From NCBI RefSeq assembly GCF_003667705.1, contig NZ_CP033019.1, forward strand, positions 3,782,001 to 3,846,000: a stretch of 64,000 bases of DNA, written 5' to 3'. The notes beneath the pieces are model-generated. The model ran no database searches and was not told where the DNA came from. It was given only the letters and a program-made list of their open reading frames with translations. Position numbers and translations under genes: made by a program. Source of the stretch: Janthinobacterium agaricidamnosum. Lineage in GTDB: Bacteria > Pseudomonadota > Gammaproteobacteria > Burkholderiales > Burkholderiaceae_D. Positions 63,444-64,000 of this stretch are shown in pieces; positions within the stretch are counted from its first letter, which is position 1, and every line of letters starts with the position of its first letter.

Positions 63444-64000
63444 TTACAGGCTGTAGCGCAAGGTCAACGCCACGTTGCGCGGCGCGCCCGGCAAGCTCAG
63501 GTTCGGGCTGGAACCGTGGCCTGACACGATGTAGCGCGTATCGCCGATATTGTTGATGTTCAGCTGCACTTCATAGCGGCCCGTGCGATAGGCAGCCATG
63601 GCGTCGGCCGTCACGTAGCCCGGCAGCACGACCGTGTTGCCCGGATTGGCGAAGCGGCTGCCGACGGCATTCGCACCGCCGCCCACCGTGAAGCCGTGGC
63701 CCAGGTCTTTCGTCAGCCACAGATTGGCCGTGTTGCGCGCCGTCAAAGTGGCGCGCTTGCCCTTGATGGCCACCGAACTGGCCGTCGTCGTGCCCGGCGC
63801 ATTCACGCTGCGGTCGACGGCGATGGAATCGGTGATGGTGGCGTCCAGGTAAGCATAACCGGCCATCATTTTCCAGCCGTCATGCAAGTCCGCGTTGAAG
63901 GTCAGTTCCAAACCATCCGTGCGCTGCGTGCCGACGGGCACGATGCGGTTCGTGATCGGGTCGCTGGTCTTGATGTTGTCGCGTTCCAGACGGAACAGCG
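63444..64000 (-). CDS. TonB-dependent receptor, C-terminal part
   Basis: The gene is cut by the right edge; about 185 residues are visible, in frame to base 64000 (FRLERDNIKTSDPITNRIV at the edge). The pattern GTQRTDGLELTFNADLHDGWKMMAGYAYLDATIT, NLWLTKDLGHGFTVGGGANAVGSRFANP and GRYEVQLNINNIGDTRYI is the last strands of a TonB-dependent siderophore receptor of the FhuE/PupB-like group. The chain ends in TLRYSL, not in Phe. It takes up an iron chelate or similar ligand. Confidence 0.9.
   Translation of the reverse strand, partial: LFRLERDNIKTSDPITNRIVPVGTQRTDGLELTFNADLHDGWKMMAGYAYLDATITDSIAVDRSVNAPGTTTASSVAIKGKRATLTARNTANLWLTKDLGHGFTVGGGANAVGSRFANPGNTVVLPGYVTADAMAAYRTGRYEVQLNINNIGDTRYIVSGHGSSPNLSLPGAPRNVALTLRYSL

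Overview
The window reads as a GC-rich chromosomal segment of a betaproteobacterium, most likely a member of the Oxalobacteraceae (Janthinobacterium, Massilia or Duganella type). This is inferred from protein character, codon use and a dispersed GTAGGTCGGATTA-type palindromic repeat; no 16S or other marker gene is present. Nothing looks like a prophage, plasmid backbone, insertion sequence or CRISPR array. Most genes are ordinary, densely packed chromosomal genes.

Layout. 0-9 kb: end of a PHP-type metallohydrolase, a secreted S9 prolyl oligopeptidase, a repeat cluster, a glutathione S-transferase, a secreted M1 aminopeptidase, and a divergent LysR / alpha-beta hydrolase pair with a 37-bp dyad between them. 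9-20 kb: YceI-type lipoprotein, LysE exporter, a large hybrid histidine kinase (7TMR-DISM, HisKA, REC, HPt), an esterase translated next to an unusual acetoacetate decarboxylase-like/FAD oxidoreductase fusion, an HD hydrolase, and a lone receiver-domain protein flanked by two copies of a 58-bp element rich in DnaA-box-like 9-mers. 20-27 kb: two half-size chromate transporters and a complete urea ABC transporter operon (urtABCDE, minus strand) without urease genes. 27-34 kb: DUF4349 lipoprotein with a transglutaminase, then a three-gene plus-strand operon of DUF2760 and two divergent Hsp70 proteins, the second with a long C-terminal extension. 34-43 kb: GFA protein, CHASE2 membrane protein, serine hydrolase with an outer-membrane barrel, and an AcoR-like regulator lacking the AAA+ domain next to a flavin monooxygenase, with a shared 16-bp dyad before both. 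43-50 kb: YceI, DUF454 behind a Fur box, metNIQ behind a possibly pseudoknotted leader, ompW with an FNR box, fur with its own Fur box, and MerR with a quinone reductase. 50-53 kb: a siaABCD-like phosphatase / kinase / DUF1987 / diguanylate cyclase switch. 53-63 kb: a complete selenoprotein formate dehydrogenase unit on the minus strand (fdhA with an in-frame UGA, fdhB, fdhI, fdhE, selA, selB, tRNA-Sec). The right edge cuts a TonB-dependent receptor.

How genes work together. The fdh-sel block carries a membrane formate dehydrogenase (catalytic selenoprotein, Fe-S subunit, cytochrome b) together with its maturation factor and most of the machinery that inserts selenocysteine; only selD is absent. 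The Sia-like block is a partner-switch controlling c-di-GMP. Iron (two Fur boxes), oxygen (FNR box at ompW) and redox or thiol stress (MerR promoter) are the regulatory inputs that can be read directly from DNA. Start sites were chosen by ribosome-binding site and family alignment from memory. No database search or folding program was run; all motif and identity counts were made by eye.
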